Shown in pieces: positions 59,151-64,000 of a stretch of DNA of 64,000 nucleotides. Source of the stretch: Buxus sempervirens (Eukaryota > Streptophyta > Magnoliopsida > Buxales > Buxaceae); contig OX387183.1 of NCBI GenBank assembly GCA_947561395.2, forward strand, positions 45,564,890 to 45,628,889, in the 5' to 3' direction. Position numbers and translations under genes: made by a program. The first letter of the stretch is position 1. Each line of letters opens with the position of its first letter. Below the pieces are notes generated by a model. It was not told the DNA's origin. It did not search any database and saw only the letters and a list, made by a program, of their open reading frames with translations.

Positions 59151-59637
59151 TACTAGGAATATAATTAAATATATAAAGTTCACCCCTATTATCAACTTAA
59201 GCTTTTAGTAGGAATGGTGTTCTATATAGTATTAGAGCCTTAAGCAAACGCCGTGGTCCTGGGTTCAAAGCTCTACTCCACTCGTTGAGAAAAAAATATT
59301 CCACGTGTAGGGCCTCCCTTAAAATGGGTTTCAGTCTAGCCCACACGTGAAGGGGAGTGTTAAGAATATAACTAAATATATAAAAATTCACCCCATCTAT
59401 CAGCTTGGGCTTTCAGTAGGATTGGTGTTCTATAAGGTATCAAAGCCTTAGGCTAACACCAAGATCCTGGGTTCAAACCTCCACTCCACCCATTGAAAAA
59501 ATATATTCCAAATATAGGGCCTCCCTAAAAATGGGTTTGAGTCCAACCCACATGTGAGGGGGAGTATTAGGAATATAATTAAATATATAAAGTTCACCCC
59601 TACTATAAGCTTAAGCTTTTAGTAGGAACGATGTTCT
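59151..59637 (+). mobile_element. tandem TRIM-like element with three LTR copies
   Basis: Three copies of a roughly 80-bp unit containing GAATATAA(T/C)TAAATATATA (59157, 59364, 59571; exact 207-bp spacing) alternate with two short internal parts. After the first two copies comes a sequence like the initiator-tRNA-Met primer-binding site (TATTAGAGCC at about 59228; GGTATCAAAGCC at about 59437). Before copies two and three is a purine tract (GAAGGGGAG and GAGGGGGAG). ATAGGGTG lies at both outer edges (59143-59150 and 59638-59645). LTR-PBS-short interior-PPT-LTR with no coding is the TRIM layout; the extra copy suggests unequal recombination. Confidence 0.72.
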
Positions 59638-59645
59638 ATAGGGTG

Positions 59646-61300
59646 AACTGAAATAATAAACAAGATATGTACACTCACTTTAGAAATGACTTATGCCATT
59701 TCTCCAAGAAGAACAACTTGCAGGTTAGCTCACATATTTGCTCTCACGGCATTATTCCTTCAATTTGAGATTCATTTTATGTCATTGTCCTAAAAAAAAA
59801 AATAAGCTTCTCTTGTTTTCCAAAAATGAAAGCCTTTTTTTTTTTTATTTTATAAATATCGAATTTGTACCAACCATGAAGCATTGCATTGTGTCATTTG
59901 TAGACGAAGTGTGAAAACAACGATCATGTGTCCTGAATTCCTACATTGCTAAGGAAGGAGAAAGTGAAGGTCTATATATGTTTGTGAATCCCTCAAGTGA
60001 CAAGGCCTTTTAGGTCAAACCCAAGAGCAAAATTGTGAAACCCAATGGGCCAAAGCGGACAACATCGAGGTGATGGGATTGGGGCAATACAAAAGTTTGA
60101 TATAGCCTCCTATGCTTTCTCAGTCAAGCACCAAAGTCAGTAGCAAGAGGTAGCAGTAGCAAATTTCAAATCTCATAAGCCTTTTCTCGTATGTGCCAGC
60201 CCTATGATCTCATTAATGTCACTAGCCAGCACATGCAATACCACACGTATGAAGAAATAGGTAAATGAGAGAGGAACTACCACACGTCTGAAGAAAGAGG
60301 TAAACAGGAGAGGGAACAATTTTACAATTGATTATTAAGTTTTGAAAAAATTAAGACAATTTTGACTATTGTACCTTTTTATTAATAAATTTTCACAATA
60401 ATGTATAAGGGCTGTTTTGGAAAGTCTCATATTTTGTTTGGCACGATTCCTAAAGGGACGTCTCGCGTTATACATAGTATACACATAGATATAGATAGAA
60501 ATTGATAGATTCATAGATATATTGGTTGAAGGTGGGGCCCAAGGGAGTTGGTCAATAGTCAACCGAAATATAATACATGAGTATGGGTGGTTATTAGTGC
60601 AACAGTGGAAGCATATGGCGGACTGTAGAGCTCTATTTGCAATTTTATTTGGAGCTCTTACAGGATGCTGCCACGTGTACAATTGAAGTCACATATACTT
60701 CATTCAGTAGCATTGGAACACATAATACGCACAGGAAATACATTTAATACATATGACAGTTTGAGAAATTTTTTTATAAATATTAGGAAATATAGGAAAA
60801 GCAATTATTAACATTGATAGTATAAATAATACTGTGAAGTGGTAAACAAAATAGAGAAGTGGGACACATGAAAAGTGTCAATGTCATGTGAACTAATTTG
60901 AAGATCAGGTAATTCGAAATCCTTGTATGATATTTCCTGAAATGGGCGGACTTTGCTTTGGAACAATTAGAGTAAACATGGCATTCATGCATCGAATTAG
61001 ATTCAAAGCTAGGCAATCTTTCCTAACCCATGCAAAGGCAAACCCCCGCCATTTGATCATCAAGCTTATAGCGATTTGGTAATTCAATACACAACAAAAA
61101 CAATGTTGGGCAGAGAAAGGTGAATACATGTATCAGACAACTATTATTGTCTGCAAGTTCAAAAAATAGGGCCATGTGATATGTACAGCAAAGACAAATG
61201 TGGGTATTTCTGTAATTTAGAGAAACATGTGCTTCTAGTTCCTCGAGAGAAATGTGCTCAAAGGGTTTCTTTTATTGGGGAAGCATGAGGACTTTATCGT
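59646..61300. other. non-coding stretch
   Basis: No gene recognised. A tandem duplication of about 40-45 bp (ACCACACGT(A/C)TGAAGAAA(T/G)AGG...) lies at about 60241-60325. Minus-strand frames at 60335-61129 have no domain. Confidence 0.45.
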
Positions 61301-61304
61301 GTGG

Positions 61305-61500
61305 GCTGAAATTGTCTGCCGCCATTAACTGCAGCAAACGATGCCTCAACCGTGAGATGCTGTCATGTGGAGCATCTCACGACTAATATCTTTTCACTTA
61401 AAAAAAATGTGAAAATACATTTCTAGGTGAAAAATGTTAGCCGTGAGATGCTACACATGGCAGCATGTCACAGCTGCGGCATTGCCTGCTGTAGGATGAG
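61305..61500. repeat. dispersed hairpin repeat, copy 2
   Basis: Homologue of 10850-11040. The hairpin at 61351-61381 keeps the arms CGTGAGATG/CATCTCACG, and a second GAGATGCTACACATGGCAGC phrase follows at about 61445. Confidence 0.6.
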
Positions 61501-61763
61501 GCAGCAGACGATACTTTATGCGAATTAATGCGTGGTCAAAACATGCATTGGAGAGGAATGCATTTCCTTTACAGCCAAAATCACACGATTCAGTGGAATC
61601 ACCAGCTAGGATGAGGTATGGATGTGTGGGGCCCTCTACCATGTGTTTCAAGGTAGTTCCACTAAGTGGCTGGCTGCAGACGAAATGCTTTCATAGGAGA
61701 GCCGATTTGACACATCTCTATTCAAGGCATTTATTATTATCAATTTATCACCTTGAAGGCGTT

Positions 61764-61793
61764 AGCCTGCAAAGTTATGTCACTTTGCAGGCT
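61764..61793. repeat. perfect palindrome, 12-bp arms
   Basis: Arms AGCCTGCAAAGT and ACTTTGCAGGCT around a 6-nt loop. A third copy of one arm (GACTTTGCAGGCTA) follows at about 61801. Confidence 0.8.
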
Positions 61794-62114
61794 GTGACTT
61801 GACTTTGCAGGCTAAATCTTGCAAAGTTACTCGTAATTAAAAAAAAATGGAAAGAGAGAGGGAGAGAGGCTAAGAGGAAGACGAGAAGGACAAGGAGAAC
61901 GAAAATGGGAGGACCAGAGGAAAGCTGTCAGCTGCCAGAGGGACTAAGGGAGGAGGTAGAGAGAAGGAGAGGGAGAGGATCGGTGGGATGGAGGAAGAGA
62001 TAGGGAAGGAGAGAGGATCGGTGGGAGAGAGGAAGAGAGATGGAGAGACGGGAAGGGGAAGGATTGAGGGAGGAGGTGATGGTGCTCTATTATATGCAAG
62101 AGAGCACCATCACC

Positions 62115-63080
62115 AGGCACCAGTCTTGCTCTTCCCTTTCTTTGTCTTGCTCCTTTGTAGCTCCACCCAATCCCTACATTTCCAATGTAAGCCTCTCCAG
62201 GTCTGTGGCTTCAGTTCAAACCCAAGATTATGGTAATATGAAGGTTCAACCTCGGGAAGAGGATCCTCTGTGAAGCGCTTCACAGAGGATCCTCTGTGAA
62301 GCGGGGAGGTACCCCCATAAATGGGGGTACCTCAGGCAATTTATGGGGGTACCTCAGGTACCCCATTGTTTGCTATGAAACAGGAAGGTACCCCCGATTT
62401 ATGGGGGGTACCCAAGGCAAACAATGGGGTACCCCATTGTTTATTTGAAGCAGGAAAGTACCCTCGGTTTACGAGGGTACCCTCATAAACCGAGGGTACC
62501 TTCCTGCTTCACTAAACAATGGGGTACCTCCTTGTTTGCCTGGGGTACCCCATTGTTTCTCTTGTTTGTCTGAGGTACTCCCATAAATCGAGGGTACCTT
62601 CCCGCTTCACAGAGGATCCTCTGTGAAGCGCTTCACAGAGGATCCTGGGCGTCAACCTCGATGGGATTTTTTCTTTCACCAATTTGGCTTGATTCACCAC
62701 TTCCAAACTCACTCGATCCGTCGTTGATCCATGGACCACCTTCTTTTCTTCGTGAGTGCTTCCTTCCTGATTTCCTTCTGCTGGACCAATTGCTAGATAA
62801 AAGTGGGTTTCTGCATTGCTCTTGCCAAGAAGTTCATCATTTGTTGCTGCCTCAACTCCGTTACTTGCAACCTTTGTTCCATGGCTTGAAGTTAGGCTCT
62901 AGTATTCTGCTGCTGTTGCTTGAGCTTCACCGATTCTATCATCAGAACATGCTTACTAAGCTTCAACCTTTCAAACTTTCCTCTCCAACCCGAACCGTCC
63001 TACCTCAACACATTACCCCAAACTTTGCTGAGGAAAGAGGGATTGAGAAGGTGCCCCTTGAGAAATCCTTCATTAGCACA
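62115..63080 (-). pseudogene. heat-stress transcription factor A2-like pseudogene, interrupted
   Basis: Minus-strand fragments line up with class A heat-stress transcription factors, closest to HsfA2 as I recall the family. In order they are ANEGFL (end of the DNA-binding domain, 63079-63062); FERLKLSKHVLMIESVKL and QQQQNTRA then LQAMEQRLQVTELRQQQMM, NFLARAMQKP (HR-A/B oligomerisation region, about 62990-62800); TKKRR (nuclear signal, about 62753-62739); and, beyond an insertion, LERLTLEM and GATKEQDKEREEQ (about 62190-62120), like the C-terminal activation region. In-frame stops interrupt NTRA*LQ, TFI*QL and LEM*GL, and frameshifts are present. The 5' DNA-binding part and start are missing. 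A 397-bp foldback element (62255-62651) sits between the nuclear signal and the activation region. It is not functional. Confidence 0.82.
62255..62651. mobile_element. foldback element, 397 bp, 9-bp target-site duplication
   Basis: Flanked by TCAACCTCG on both sides (62246-62254 and 62652-62660), a perfect 9-bp duplication, the length usual for Mutator-like elements. About 52-bp terminal inverted repeats (62260-62312 and 62594-62646) are each built of smaller palindromes (AGGATCCT, GAAGCGCTTC). The centre is a chain of GGTACC-containing inverted repeats, such as GTACCCCCATAAA/TTTATGGGGGTAC and GGGGTACCCCATTGTTT units. No coding capacity. Almost the whole element can fold on itself. Confidence 0.85.
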
Positions 63081-63099
63081 GGTAAAAAATCTCATGCGC

Positions 63100-63800
63100 A
63101 TCGCAGTTGGAGACAAAGCATCGGACTAAGTGATAGAGAGAGAAGGGAGACAGGATGAGAAAATCGAAACTAAGTGATAAAGAGAGAAGAGAGGTTAGGA
63201 AAGGAGGGAAAGCCTTGGATGCTCGAGGCGGCCACATCAGCCCGAGGCAATCAACCTGAATATAATAGACTAGCAGACAGCCCATGCGATGCACAGGTAT
63301 CGCATATCTGTACTATTTATAATGGAAATAGGCTCCTTGGAAAGCATGCCAAACAAAATGTGCAACCTTTCAAAATAGTCCTTACACACCTATTGATAAG
63401 ATTTATTAATTTAAGGGTACAATGGTAAAAAATACCTCAATTTTTTCAAGGAAGGAAGTGGATGTAAGATAAATTACAAACTATTAGAGAAAAAAATTGA
63501 TTTTACATTAGAAATTAATTTTAGATTAAAAATTAAATTTTACCAATAATTAAAATTAATTTAAGCCAATTCAAACAAAAATAATCATAATTTGGATCTT
63601 TTTTAGTTTTTTTAGGGTTTCTAATTTAATTTCCAGAGTTAGAAAAGAGATCATTACTGATTTGGAAGCTATATGTAGGTATTCTTCATCTTCTTCTACA
63701 CGTTACCCTTCGGAAACAAACAACAAACAAATCAAGAGAGAAGGGCTTAAAGGGCTCAAATTTGTGTAATAATGGCTTATTACAAAATATTTTTCATGAG
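63100..63800. other. AT-rich non-coding stretch
   Basis: Nothing recognised. Frames at 63073-63428 are shadows without domains. Confidence 0.4.
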
Positions 63801-63804
63801 GATA

Positions 63805-64000
63805 ACTTCGGCTCTGTTTGGTAATGCTTTTGCTTTCTTGCTTTTGAAAGCAAGAAAGCAAAAAAGTATTTTTCTGCTTTTCAAAAGATCTTTTGTTGAA
63901 GCAAAGCTGTTTGGTAAACTTTTGCTTTGCTGCTAAAAAGCAAAAAAACATGTTTGGTAACTACAATAGGATATAAATTGCTTTTATGCTATCATATAAA
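63805..64000. mobile_element. MITE left end running off the window
   Basis: Begins with GGCTCTGTTTGGTAATGC, a common hAT-MITE-type start, followed by a palindrome with TTTGCTTTCTTGCTTTT / AAAGCAAGAAAGCAAAA arms (about 63828-63866) and a repeat of TGTTTGGTAA. The other end is outside the window. Confidence 0.5.

Noticed and set aside
59228-59300. tRNA-like GGGTTCAAA box
   Set aside because: No cloverleaf can be formed; it belongs to the TRIM interior next to its primer-binding site.
62661-63158. 165-codon plus-strand frame
   Set aside because: It overlaps the heat-shock-factor pseudogene on the other strand and has no domain of its own.

Overview
This is nuclear DNA from a flowering plant. 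It holds one complete intron-containing nuclear gene for a chloroplast-envelope galactolipid enzyme. Around it lie plant-type LTR retrotransposons, RTE and L1 LINEs, hAT-, CACTA- and Mutator-like elements, and a decayed heat-shock-factor gene. The sequence is AT-rich and gene-poor and has no bacterial or organellar operon structure. I cannot name the species.

The only intact gene is DGD1 (digalactosyldiacylglycerol synthase 1) on the minus strand. Its ATG is at 27383 and its stop ends at 12536. I could place seven exons with GT/AG borders, totalling 2352 bp (783 codons plus stop). Exon 2 is a 33-bp microexon between two introns of about 5.5 kb. Both introns are filled with transposons: an RTE LINE on the plus strand in intron 2, and in intron 1 a second RTE LINE on the minus strand that was split by a 1.27-kb solo LTR, plus an 830-bp hAT-like element.

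Most of the rest is a set of solo LTRs, many placed to the base by TG...CA ends and 5-bp target-site duplications. At the left, LTR 'I' (1394-8532) contains LTR 'C' (2845-6332) and probably a Copia-like LTR. Upstream of DGD1 lie an AT-rich MITE-like element, a (GA)n tract, a truncated LTR, a 5'-truncated L1 with a 15-bp target-site duplication (31295-33376), and solo LTR 'A' (33547-36646). Then comes a multi-layer nest: LTR 'F' (37896-51741) contains LTR 'B', a hAT element and LTR 'E', and 'E' contains LTR 'G'. Next, LTR 'H' (51985-56817) contains LTR 'D'. No gag or pol coding was found between any of these LTRs.

The right end (56.8-64 kb) holds a second hAT element of the same family, a tandem three-LTR TRIM element (59151-59637), dispersed hairpin repeats, and a heat-stress transcription factor A2-like pseudogene on the minus strand. 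That pseudogene is interrupted by a 397-bp foldback element with a 9-bp target-site duplication.

The most unusual pattern is in the LTRs. Several families carry arrays of lineage-specific short palindromes in two places: directly upstream of the TATA box, and again about 0.8-1.4 kb downstream. The palindrome sequence differs between lineages while the placement is kept.
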